From Benincasa hispida (lineage: Eukaryota > Streptophyta > Magnoliopsida > Cucurbitales > Cucurbitaceae): a DNA stretch of 64,000 bases. The notes below the pieces were generated by a model. It was not told where the DNA came from. It ran no database searches and saw only the letters and a list, made by a program, of their open reading frames with translations. Location of the stretch: NCBI RefSeq assembly GCF_009727055.1, contig NW_024064153.1, positions 249,597 through 313,596 of the forward strand. The letters run 5' to 3'. Positions 1 to 9,870 of the stretch are shown here, piece after piece. The stretch's first letter is position 1, and every line of letters starts with the position of its first letter. A program made the translations under genes and the position numbers.

Positions 1-511
1 GATACCAGCCTTAGCGAGATTTCATTCTCCATACTGTTGGCTTATGCTAGATTCTCTCAAGTCTTAAGCTCAAAACTCCTCGCCATTGAATCTGGGGATT
101 CAAAACTCCACCGTGACCTCTAATTCAGGCAGCCTCCAATCGAGTATGATCTTTTTTGTTGACTCTTAACTAATTTCAGCAAGAATTGGAGTTCCACAAC
201 AAAATAAATAGTATTCAGTTCGAGTAACCCATGATTTTATCAGATTTCAACTGATTAGTAGAAAAAAATCCCATCGAACTTAACTATATAAATACTAGCA
301 GGACGCATGCTCTTCTTCATCTTGTAGTGTGATCTCCTTCGTTCTTACGTCCTTTGTAGTTCGAATTATGATTCTCTTTCGATCTTACGTTCTTTACATC
401 CTTTGTCAATCGGACTCGGATTGCAAATCAGCCTTGAATTGCAGTAGGAAGCTGTAAGTGAAGAGAAGGGAGAAAGAAGGAAAGATGGGGAATTAGGGCT
501 TCTCTTCCTTT
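1..511. other. Unassigned flank, no gene seen
   Basis: No ORF of note and no recognisable protein similarity in either strand. It does not match the 3' end of the related element at 8590-18377, so the missing 3' LTR of the minus-strand Tat-like element is not here. It could be older intergenic sequence or the far side of a truncation point. Confidence 0.5.
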
Positions 512-680
512 TTGTTTTCATATATATTTTTTTCTCTTTTTTTTCACATGTTTTTTTTCTCTCTCTCTCTCTCTTTTTTTTTTTTTACTAACTTGCCCCC
601 CTACTATTTTTTTTGTAGGAGTACAGTGCAACCAAAGAAGCATAACAAAACAAGTTTTTTTTTAATCTCATCGACTCGCT
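512..680. repeat. Pyrimidine-rich low-complexity tract
   Basis: T and TC runs, including a (TC)n stretch near 558-574. On the minus strand it is an A/AG-rich tract lying just beyond the 103-bp array, as the A-rich tract at 15285-15620 does in the sister element. It is therefore probably the distal 3' region of the minus-strand element. Confidence 0.6.
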
Positions 681-701
681 TTTGGTGCGCTCGTGTATCC
701 T

Positions 702-1085
702 AATCGTCATGGGAGGGGCCCCGCAAAAGCTTACAACTCTCCCATTTGATCACCTTAGGTTGATCCCGAAAAGGTCTACTTTATACCACCGTTCGTACAT
801 CTGATCGTCATGGGAGGGGCCCCGCAAAAGCTTACAACTCTCCCATTCGATCACCCTAGGGAGGATCTCGGAAAGGTCTACCTTGTAGCGCCGCTCCTGT
901 ATCCTGATCATCATGGAAGGGGCCCCGCAAAGGCTTACAACTCTCCCATTCAATCACCCTAGGGAGGATCTCGGAAAGGTCTACCTTGTAGCGCCGCTCG
1001 TGTATTCTGATCGTCATGGGAAAGGGCCCTACAAAGGCATATAACTCTCCCATTCAATCACCCTAAAGAGGATCCTCGAAAGGTT
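702..1085 (-). repeat. ~103-bp tandem array, 4 units
   Basis: Four tandem units with conserved starts at 702, 803, 906 and 1009, giving spacings of 101, 103 and 103 bp. Each has a core around GGGGCCCCGC followed by CTCTCCCATT. The same unit is present about ten times, in inverse orientation, at 14282-15250. It is part of the 3' non-coding region of the retrotransposon, not a gene; ORFs through it are repeat translations. Confidence 0.93.
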
Positions 1086-1199
1086 TGCCTTGTTATTTTA
1101 CTCCTTGATCAAAATTTGAAGATAAGAGAAATATGCCATTGAGGATTTGAAGATGAGGCGGATATACCATCAAACCTTGAAGATGAGAAGAATGTGCTA

Positions 1200-1660
1200 T
1201 TGATTTTGAATGGAGTCAGGTTGGCTAGGGTTGATCTCGCATACAAGACGGAGCCAGACGGACCGGAGTTGTCCTCGCATATGAGGTGGAGCCGGATGGA
1301 CTAGAGTCGTCCTCGCATATGAGGTAAAGCTAGATAAACCAAACTTGATCTCGCATATGAGGTGGAACCACACCCACATTTTTGGAGAGGAAGCGAAGCT
1401 ACACAAATTTTGGAGAAGAGGAGAAGTTGTACCAATATTTTGGAGAGGAAACGAAACCGCACCACGACTTTGAAGATGGAGCGAAGTCGCGTCATCAGTT
1501 TGGAGATGAAACGAAGCCACGCCATGACTTGGAGATGAAGCGAAGCCGCGTCATTAGTTTGGAGATGAAACGAAGCCACGCCACGACTTTGAAGATGAAG
1601 TGAAGCCGCATCATTAGTTTGGAGATGAAGCGAAGCTGCATCATGATTTTGTAGGCCAAG
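1200..1660 (-). repeat. Tandem array of ~30-bp units with ~54-bp leader repeats
   Basis: From about 1386 to 1655 there are nine imperfect 30-bp units built on GATGAAGCGAAGCC. At 1215-1380 there are longer imperfect units sharing CTCGCATATGAGG. Because 30 is a multiple of 3, frames stay open through the array and create spurious ORFs. An inverse-orientation counterpart occurs at 13565-14140. Confidence 0.88.
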
Positions 1661-2030
1661 TCATTGAAGATGGAGCCGAGCCATGCACACCGACCTTGAA
1701 CTTGAAGATGAAGCGGAGTCATGTATACCGACCTTTAACTTGAAGATGGAAGTGGGGCCATGCATGCCAATCTTGAACTTAAAGATGGAGAGGCATCAAC
1801 GAAGCCTTTGAACTTAAAGATGAAGAAGCATCGATGAAGCCTTTGAACTTAAATATGGAGAACAATCGACGAGACCTTCGCACTTGAGTTTGACGAAGCA
1901 TGAAGCTTTGGCAGTAGGCTTGATTTTATGACTTTGAGCATGAAGATGAACCATCGATGGAGCCTCTAAACTTGAATATGGAGGAGTGTATAAGTTTACT
2001 TTTAAAGAGGAAGCGAAGCGCATTCCACGT
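1661..2030 (-). repeat. Imperfect ~45-bp repeats
   Basis: Repeats share the theme 'gatgaagcatcgatgaagcc' with 'tttgaacttaaaga' spacers. They mirror 12900-13560 of the sister element. I see no coding potential beyond repeat translations. Confidence 0.75.
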
Positions 2031-2477
2031 TGCCTTTTATTTACTGTGTTGGCTCCTTACGAGGGATGAACATCTTCAACCCATTGTGTTGCCCCAATAG
2101 AGATGAACATCTTCAATCTGAAGTGTCATTCTTTGACGGGGATGATCAACATCAATCTTGTAGTATTATACTTAGGTGGTTGTGGTATCTCTTCTGATGG
2201 ACTAAACTTAAATTTCTTTAAGTTTCCTTCATACCTTTAAAGAAAGGGATCGAATCATGACGTAGTTCAATTTTTTTTTTTTAACTGGACTGAACTTGAA
2301 GTTTCTTTCAAGCTACCTACATACCCTTCTTAATGATAGGGACCACGTCATAATGTAGTTCGAAGAGAATTTTTTTTTCTTTTTATGCGCGACTGAACTT
2401 AAATTTCTTTAAGTTGCCTACGTACCCTTTATAATGAAAGAGTTCAAGTCGTAACATAGTTCATACAAAGTTTTTTT
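2031..2477 (-). repeat. Three ~90-103-bp tandem units after the pol stop
   Basis: Units begin at 2200, 2288 and 2391 with GACT(A/G)AACTT and end with a T-rich run. They lie directly downstream (minus strand) of the last pol codons. The same threefold structure follows the coding part of the sister element at 12400-12710. 2031-2199 holds a short unique stretch also shared with the sister element (about 12720-12880). Confidence 0.8.
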
Positions 2478-3769
2478 TTATGCGTAAAACTTTTTGAGAA
2501 ACTTTCCATTGATTGGGCCAATCCTTAGCCCGTCCTTATCGATTATTTTATACGCGCCGTTCGTGTACACCTCCTTGACGATGTAGGGTCCATCCCATTT
2601 AGGTGTGAACTTATTCCACGTATGTCTCGTTGTGATAATGGGTCTCCTTACGGCGAGCACTAGATCACCTACTTGAAAGGACCGAGGCTTTACATGTTTA
2701 TCGAAAGCCTTAGACATTCATGCCTGGTAACATTCCAGCGCTTGCTGAGCTTCTAACCGTTTTTTATCTAATGCTTCCAACTTTTAGAGCCGCAGTTTGG
2801 CATTGTCTTCCATAGTCAGCCCTTCTTGCACTGCCATTCTCAACGATAGAATTTCTCTTTCCAAAGGAAGGACAGCTTCTACCCCATAAACGACAGAGTA
2901 CAGGGTGACTCCTGTAGGGGTACGGTGAGTGGTGCTAAGCCCACAATGCTTCACCGATCTTCTCCTGCCAATCTTTCTTCGATTTGGAGACAATTTTCTT
3001 CAGCATGTTGCACAATGTCTTGTTAAATGCGTCAATCCATTTGCGGCGGCGTTATATATGGATGGCTTGTACTGCTTGAATTTGAATTTTTCACACAACC
3101 TGTCCATCAAACTATTGGAGAATTGTCTTCCATTATCTGTTACGATCCGATGGGGAATACTGTACCAATAAATGATATGAGTGCGAATAAAATGCACCAC
3201 GTTTTCTTTCTTAGCTTCCTTTAGCGTGACAGCCTCAACCCATCTTGAGAAGTAGTCAGTGGCTGCGAGGATGTAGGAGTGCCCTGCTGTCTAGGTGTTA
3301 TAGGGCCGACCAGATCGAGCTCCCATGCTTCAAAAGGCCACGAGGCTATGGTCGGATGTAGAGGCTTGGGTGGTTGGTGAATGAAAATCCCATGATATTG
3401 ACAGGCTTCACATTTCTTCACATAATCCATTGAGTCCTGGATCATTTCCGGCCAATAATAACCCATTCCTTTCAGCTGGAATTATAGCTTTAGTCTTGCT
3501 TGATGCGTGCCACATACGCTCGAGTGTACCTCCTTCAGAGCCTTCGCTGACTCTTCTTTACTGAGGCACCGAAGAAAAAGTCCCTCATAGGATCGATGGT
3601 ATAAGACCCCTTTGTAGTAAATGAAATGTGTTGACGGTCGTACCACTACCGGCGATTGACAGATGATCTCTTTATTTTCTTCATTTAGCAGAGTTAACCT
3701 TTGAAAGACTAAGCATCGAGTATCTCTAGGAATAGTATGTGGGCTTCCCCTTTCTGATTCTGTTATGCT
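2478..3769 (-). pseudogene. Tat-like pol 3' part: RNase H end, integrase
   Basis: Minus-strand blocks in order: an RNase H/pre-integrase tail (3769-3470), then an ORF at 3466-3221 with the zinc-finger half CEACQ and the integrase entry WPFEAWELDLVGPITP. A block at 3200-3000 with IVTDNGRQF carries the second catalytic Asp. A block at 2993-2784 follows, then the integrase C-terminal segment at 2717-2478 with FQVGDLVL and KWDGPYIV. Integrase would join element cDNA to host DNA. Frameshifts and stops separate the blocks, so no functional enzyme is encoded. Confidence 0.85.
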
Positions 3770-5057
3770 TTATCTTTGGAAGACCAGGGCTCGTGCGGCA
3801 GGTGGTCTGATACGGTCGAAGGCTGAGGCTCTTTTATCTTTGCCCTCATTTTCTCCTGTATCATGAACTTCTTCCGTAGTGATATGATTGTTGTTGGCCA
3901 CTTTCCCCTTCGCTTTTCTGATTATGTGGACTGGCTCTAACGGCTCATATCCAAGACCTGCCCTCGACGTGGGTATAGCGTGTCCCTCTTGCAATAGCTT
4001 CTTTTGGGTTGGTGAGAGTCGGGGTTGCTCGTAAATCTTAAAACTTTTGAACTCAGTATGAGTTGTGAAATCGTAGCCCGCCTTCGTCAACATCTTGTAA
4101 GCTTTGGGATCGAATCCGTCTTCCGTTCGCTTCTCGGGTAGCTTTGACCCTGTCGCTTCTGCCTCCGGCATGTGGACTTCCTGCCTCGTTATCGGCGTGA
4201 GGGGTGTGACGAAACTCTCCTTTAGAATTTCTATGTCACCGACATGCAAACCCTTTGAGCATTCCGCAAAAGGCGATTCACCCTTGTTTTGTCTCGATAA
4301 AGGGACAGCGTAGAATTGGAGGTTTTGAGGCTTTCCCGCCCCTCACCATAGGGGTTTCTCTTACGCCAAGGGACATTCTGTCCTCTTTTGGGGGTGGGGC
4401 TCATACCTTGCCTACGTCTACTGGCGACTTCGATCTGGATCCATCTATTTTCTTCGTCGGAAAATTTCCCGCTGGCATAGTCTCACTGAAATTCTCGCTC
4501 TTTAAGTAAAACTTTCCATCTGCAAAGTGAGACTCGACTTCAGAAAACGGATTAGAATCTGCTTTGACCTTCTTAATCCCATCCTGGTAAAACTTGAAAC
4601 ACTAATGCAGTATCGACGTAATCACACCATTCCTATGAATCCAAGGGCGTCCCAATAGCAGTTTGTAGGTGGGCTTTGAGTCTATCACATGAAACAGTGC
4701 GTCGGCCTTTAGATCGCCAATGAGGAGCTCCAAGCGTATCATGCCTATCGCCCTTTGGCTGCCTTGATTGAAACCCTGAATTACTAATTTGTTGTTTGAT
4801 AGTTCTTCCATGAGTATGCCCAACTATTTCATAGTCGTCTTAGGCATTATATTGACAGTGGATCCATTGTCGATGAGGATTCGACCCATTCTCTGTTCTC
4901 GCATGTATCCAGAGATGTACAGAGGTCTATTATGAAATTTGGATCCCAACAACAGACCTTCGTCTAAGAAGCCTATGGATGTGCAACACGAGGCATAAGC
5001 ATGTGCTGTGGGGGTCGGTGCGCCAGAGGCATTGGATTCTAACAGTGCTTCAATCAA
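3770..5057 (-). pseudogene. Tat-like protease region and pre-RT linker
   Basis: A retropepsin-like stretch lies at 5057-4602. ILIDNGSTVNI has D-N-G where retroviral-type proteases have D-T/S-G, followed by LLGRPWIH, the usual second conserved block. A linker with a 159-residue ORF (4249-3770) follows; it precedes reverse transcriptase in related elements. Here the linker runs straight into the RNase H tail, so reverse transcriptase has been removed by a deletion near 3770-3780. Stops occur at several places. Confidence 0.8.
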
Positions 5058-5261
5058 GGTCGTTTTAGCCTCTTGCGAGAGTGAAAGCAGATCGTCTATG
5101 TTGGATAATGACGAACCCTTTCGTTCTCTTGTTGACCTTAATGGGCCTAGAATAGTATCTTCCTCCTCTCTGATACTTACAGCAGAACATGCGGCAATCT
5201 CTAGTATATCCTCTGAACCCCAATTGCAGAAGTTCTTCGAGAAGAAATCTGCTAAGGTTAT

Positions 5262-7210
5262 CTATCCTTTGGGACGAGAAACATCCTCGTCTTCCCCCTT
5301 GACAGCCTTGGGCCTTTGAGCCTTTTTTCTATCCTTCCTTTTTTGTGTCTTGCTCTCTTTCTTGTAGCTTCTATGAGAGCGTAGCTCTTTTTGGGTAGAG
5401 TTCAGTCTTCCCTTCTTACGGCGTGTCACAAGAATCCAGCCTTTGTTATCGTCATCGTCAGCGCGCTCTCCTCCGTTTTGAGGATCTATAGCTTGGACCT
5501 CCTGCTGAAACTGCACTACCATAGGTTCGAAGGTCCCAAACTAGACCTAGTTCTCCCTTTCTTCATAAGATATGGTTAGTGGCGCCACGCTCGGAGTTAC
5601 TGTCATTGCAGCATGATTCGTTTGGACCACCTCGTCTAGATCCAGTTCTATTTTCCTTTCACGGGCCAATTTGAGGATCAATTCTTTCAGTATGAAACAT
5701 TTTTCGACCAGGCGACTGATGACCCTATGATACTTACAGTAATTGGGGTCATCCACCTTGCCGGCCTGTTTTGGTCGCCTACATTCTGGCAGTTGGATAA
5801 GGTGGTTCTCTAGTAATTGTTCAAGCATGTCCGCTACGTCAGATTCAGGGAATGGATAAACCTTCGCCTGTCTTTCTTTCAGGGTTGGGCGACGTATCTC
5901 GCCTTCTTGGTCTTTCTTCTCTATTATCTTTTCTTTCCTTTTTGAGGAGAACTTCAATGGGGTTGTGTTAATGACCATTGATTCCTTCGTGACACCTTTC
6001 ACTGTTTTCTTGGCGCTCTTCACAATTTTCTCGGTGCCCTTCACCTCCTTCTTGTCTTTCCTCGGTTCGTGGTTCAAAAAGTCCCACGTTCCTCTATTGG
6101 AGATACTTAGCTTCATTTCGTGAGCACGGGTCGCTAATTCTTCAAAGGTACGGGGCTTAATCCCTTGTAGAATATAGAGGAGTTCCCAGTGCATACCTTG
6201 CATGCACATTTCCACAGCAGACAACTCGGTGAGTCGATCTTTGCAATCCATAATCAGAGCTCTCCATCGATTGATGTAGTCGATGACTGGTTCCTCTTTT
6301 CGTTGTTTGGAGTTTGTCAGCTTCATCATGCTGACGGTGCGTCTGGTGCTGTAGAAGCGATTCAAGAATTCTCTTTCAAGTTGCTCCCAGCTGTCAATCA
6401 CCTCAGGCTCTAAGTCTATGTACCAGTGAAAAGCATTCCCTTTGAGGGTTTTGACGAAATGTTTGACCGGTAGATCTCCTCTTGTTCCCGCATTTTCACA
6501 TGTTTCTATGAAGTGGACGATGTGTTGCTTTGGGTTGCCCTTTCCGTCGAATTGTTGGAACTTTGAAGGCTGATATCCAGTAAGCATTCTCAGGTTGTCG
6601 ATCCTCTGAGTGTATGGCTTGGAGTACATGAAAGAGGTTTGGGTCGGCCCTCCATATTGAGCTCTTATGGAGGTCATAATCATGTATGTAGTTGTTGGAC
6701 CGATAAAGAGGCCACCGAGGCTGACTATTTCGATTGGCTTTCTTGTAGCAGGGTCTTCCCCTTGTCGATTACTTTCATCGTGGGTGCTAGGCTTGATTGA
6801 GCAGCCTCTCGAGACTGCATTTATTCCTTCAGGGCAGCGATCTCGTGGTCTCGCTCCTCGACGGCTTTCATCAGGAAGTTAATCTTCCTTTCTATTTCAA
6901 CCATGGCCACTTCTGCTGTCACATCCGCCATCATGACAGAAATCACATCTGGCGGTGAATCTCTTTCCAGTTTGTCGAGCGCGAAAGTAGAGTTGTCGAA
7001 CAAAGGGTTTTCCTTAATGACAATCCCACTTTGTGGGGATTCCATCATTTGTTTCAAGATGTCGTGGGCGATGGGGGAGCTCTGCTCTTGCTCTTGCGTG
7101 ATTTCTTTTGAGCAGCCGCGGGTGACCGGTCCTTTGTATGAGTCATTTGTAGAGGAAGCTTTGGATGCCATCTTCTTAGGAGATTTGGATGCCACCTTCT
7201 TAGGCACCAT
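5262..7210 (-). pseudogene. gag: Tat-like gag polyprotein, broken
   Basis: The gag start at 7210 (MVPKKVASKS) gives an N-terminal ORF of 129 aa ending in a predicted coiled coil rich in E, R and K. After a frameshift a 378-aa ORF (6683-5547) holds the retrotransposon gag core, with motifs WEQLEREFLNRFYSTRR and IDYINRWRAL. A lysine-rich tail continues at 5522-5262. Gag would form the cytoplasmic particle that packages element RNA. The close match in layout with 9871-11640 shows both elements are one family. At least two frameshifts inactivate it. Confidence 0.88.
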
Positions 7211-7253
7211 TTGGCTTGTTTTAATGTTGAGAAAGAGATGAGAGGTAGAGAGG

Positions 7254-7273
7254 TTCCACTGGACGTGCCAATT
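7254..7273 (-). promoter_or_regulatory. Putative primer-binding site of element 1
   Basis: Directly inside the LTR end, the minus strand reads AATTGGCACGTCCAGTGGAA. Its position fits a primer-binding site. I cannot name the tRNA with confidence. Confidence 0.6.
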
Positions 7274-8041
7274 TGTTCACACGAGGTTTTCGGAGAAACG
7301 TATTTCGTGAAGTTGAATTTAAGTTGGTGTTGATGTTGGAGTTGATTTGATGCGATGTGGTTCGATCTTTAATACTTGATCCTCTGATTCTCTCTCAGTT
7401 GGATGAATATGCTTGACTCAGAGAAGGAAAGCACTAAACGTTCTTGAAGTAGAAGTCTTAAAAGCTTGGAGTAGAAGTCTTGGAAGAGTATTTGTGTCTT
7501 CAAAGGTCTTCTACCTTATAGGAGTGCAGCTTGATGAGTCTTGGAAGCTTGAAGTAAAATTTTTGGAAGAGTATTTGTATCTTCAAAGGTCTTCTACCTT
7601 ATAGGAGTGCAACTTCAGGAGTCTTGGGAGTCTTCTGCTTGTTAGTGAATTCTCTCTGGGTCTTCTGAGTGTAGAAAATGTTGCCGTTACAAATGAAGAG
7701 AACTTCTCTATTTATAGAGTTCTCAGGTGGGCTTCGTAGGCTTGGTTGGTCCATGGGCCTGACCCTTGGACCCAATTAGTTGGTTTTGGGCTTGATCTGG
7801 AATTTGGGTCCAATTCAACTTTTTTTTGTAGTTTGGACTTTAAGCCCAAATAGTAATATCAAATTGGACCAATTTAATCTCATTTGATTCATCCGCGTGA
7901 CATCATCGAAACTTGTCTTCAATTCAATTCGGGACATGTGTCAACTTCTAATTGGACCCAAAGTCAATGATTTAGAAATTCGTCGTTAATTTAGCAAACG
8001 ACGTGGTGACTTGTGATTGGTCTAAAATTTCTCATTCAATA
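7274..8041 (-). repeat. 5' LTR of Tat-like element 1 (768 bp)
   Basis: The LTR is inverted relative to the one at 8590. On the + strand it starts TGTTCACACGAGG at 7274 and ends CTCATTCAATA at 8041. Read on the minus strand it therefore begins TATTGAATGAG, with TG changed to TA. A TATA-like segment (TCTATTTATAGAG near 7707-7719) and strong similarity to 8590-9438 in inverse orientation support the call. It lacks the 33-bp U5 array of the sister LTRs. Confidence 0.88.
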
Positions 8042-8584
8042 GTTTCTTTTATATTTAACCTCGTTTTCAAGTAAGTTATAAATAAATAGTCGTATCTTTA
8101 ACAATAAACAAATTAAAAAAAAATAGAGTAATTTAGCTATAAAATCTTGGCGTGAAAATTTGAACATTCATAAAATCTAAAAAATAATAAACATATTGAA
8201 AAAAAAAAGCAACTAATTTTAGTTTTAAACTAAAAGTAAAACCCTTTTCATTTAAATTCAGCCAATGATTAAAAAAGAAAAAAAGGAAAACAATAAGGCT
8301 AAAACATCACTTATGTTTTTCATTTTCTTAAAATCTTTATAAAAAAATTAAAAGTTCATAAAATGTATGAAATAAGTTACATGTAGTTTTTTTTAAAAGG
8401 AAAAATTCAAAACAAAAAAAAAATTACATTTATACATGTTCCAACCCATAATTTTGGGATGAAAAATTCCAAATATATATATATTTTTTTTGCATTATAT
8501 TTAAATTCATTTGCAAATAGATTTATCAATAAACAGTTATATCTCTTTAATATAATTTTTTTATATATATAATTGTTTGAAATA
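8042..8584. other. AT-rich spacer between head-to-head elements
   Basis: No gene. It contains a degenerate segment (about 8150-8200: TTGAACATTCATAAAATC followed by AATAATAAACATATT) that recurs near 18400, 19070 and 19510. The sequence on both sides of element 2 is therefore the same old repeat, into which element 2 inserted. Confidence 0.7.
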
Positions 8585-8589
8585 CACAA

Positions 8590-9860
8590 TGTTGAATGAG
8601 AAATTTTGGACCGATCACAAATTGCCACGTCATTTACTAAATTAATGACAAAATTCTAAATAATGGAAGTCGAGACTAATTAGAAGTTGACATTTGTCCC
8701 AAATGAAGTTGCAGACATAAATTGACGAAATCCGATATGCCACATGTTTCCTTCATAACCGTTGGATTGAATAAAAGTACTTCGGACCAATTTGATATTA
8801 TTATTTAGGCTAAAAGTCCAATTTAGCCCATAAATAGGCTTAATTTGACCAAAATGTCAAATAAGACCCAAATCTAATTAGTCAGGCCCATGGACCAACC
8901 AAGCCCAAGCCCATGAATTCCAGAAGAGAACTCTATAAATAGAGAAGTTCTCCTCATTTGTGGGGGCAGCAATTCTATACTCTAGAGAGTTTATAGGGAA
9001 TTCTTTACAATCAGAATACTCTTTGACTTCTGAAGCTGACCACAACTGAAGTCCTTTTAAGATGCAAGCATTTTGAAGACTAAAATTCTTTGAAGATACA
9101 AGCCTTCTGAAGACTGAAGTCCTTTGAAGATACAAACATTTTCTACATTCAGAGAGCCTAGAGAGAATTCATCAACAAGCAGAAGACTCCCAAGACTCCT
9201 GAAGTTGCACTCCTAGAAGACAGAAGATCCTTGAAGACCCAAAGACTCTTCCAAGACTTCTACTTCAAGAACGTTCAGTACTTTTCTTCTTCAAGTCAAG
9301 CACATTCACCTAAATGAGAGAGAATTAGAGGATCAAGTACTAGAGATCGAACCATATTGCATCAAATCCACTTCAACATCAACACCAACTTAAGTTCAAC
9401 TCCACGAAACAAGTTTCTCTAGAAGCCTTGTGCGAACACTAATCCTCCAAGAAGATCAACAAGCCCTAAGGCCGATCATCCAAAAAGATCAACAAGTCCA
9501 AAGATCGATCATCCAAGAAGATCAACAAGTCTAAAGGTCGATCATCCAAAAAGATCATCAAGCCCGAAGGTCGATCATCCAAGAAGATCAACAAGCCCAA
9601 AGGCCGATCACCGAAGAAGATCAACAAGCTCAAAGGCCGATCACTGAAGAAGATCAACAAGCCCAAAAGACGATCACCCAAGAAGATCAACAAGCCCAAA
9701 GGTCGATTATTCAAGAAGATCAACTAGCTTAAAGTTTATAGTTTATTTTAAAAGCATCAAAATATTGTGTATTAGAGATTGTACTCACTTTCCACAAAAT
9801 TAATACAAATACAAAGTTCAAGTTCCACGAATAAATTTCTCTTGAAATCTCGTGCGAACA
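8590..9860 (+). repeat. 5' LTR of element 2 (1271 bp)
   Basis: Starts TGTTGAATGAGAAATTTT and ends CTCGTGCGAACA. A TATA-type box (CTCTATAAATAGAG, 8930-8943) would serve the U3 promoter. An internal LTR-like end (CTTGTGCGAACA, about 9427-9438) is followed by the 33-bp array and then a second, homologous end at 9860. The LTR therefore carries a duplicated 3' terminus around an expanded array. Confidence 0.9.
9446..9726 (+). repeat. 33-bp tandem array inside U5, about 8 units
   Basis: The unit theme is AAGAAGATCAACAAGCCC followed by AAAGGCCGATCATCC, 33 bp, repeated about eight times with few changes. As 33 is divisible by 3, a minus-strand frame stays open across it; that ORF is not a gene. The same array is in the 3' LTR at 17962-18245. 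Confidence 0.92.
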
Positions 9861-9870
9861 AACTACCGTC

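Larger units (their letters stand above)
702..8041 (-). mobile_element. Ty3/gypsy Tat-like retrotransposon 1, truncated
   Basis: Read on the minus strand the order is 5' LTR (7274-8041), putative primer-binding site, gag, protease, linker, RNase H end, zinc-finger integrase, integrase C-terminus, then a long non-coding 3' part made of tandem arrays. The integrase entry motif CEACQ followed by PP..LH and WPFEAWELDLVG is typical of Tat/Ogre-type gypsy elements (family knowledge). Reverse transcriptase and most of RNase H are missing, and the coding frames carry stops and frameshifts, so the copy is dead. No 3' LTR is visible and the left boundary is uncertain. It lies head-to-head with the related element starting at 8590. 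Confidence 0.85.

Noticed and set aside
1197..2023. Several open frames up to 107 aa on the minus strand
   Set aside because: The repeats have a period divisible by three, so frames stay open by structure. The same holds for 13115-14133.
9466..9723. 85-aa leucine/isoleucine-rich repeat protein
   Set aside because: It is the antisense translation of the 33-bp array.
9446..9726. 33-bp regularly repeated array resembling a CRISPR
   Set aside because: Units are contiguous with no unique spacers, and the array lies in an LTR of a plant retrotransposon. There are no cas genes.
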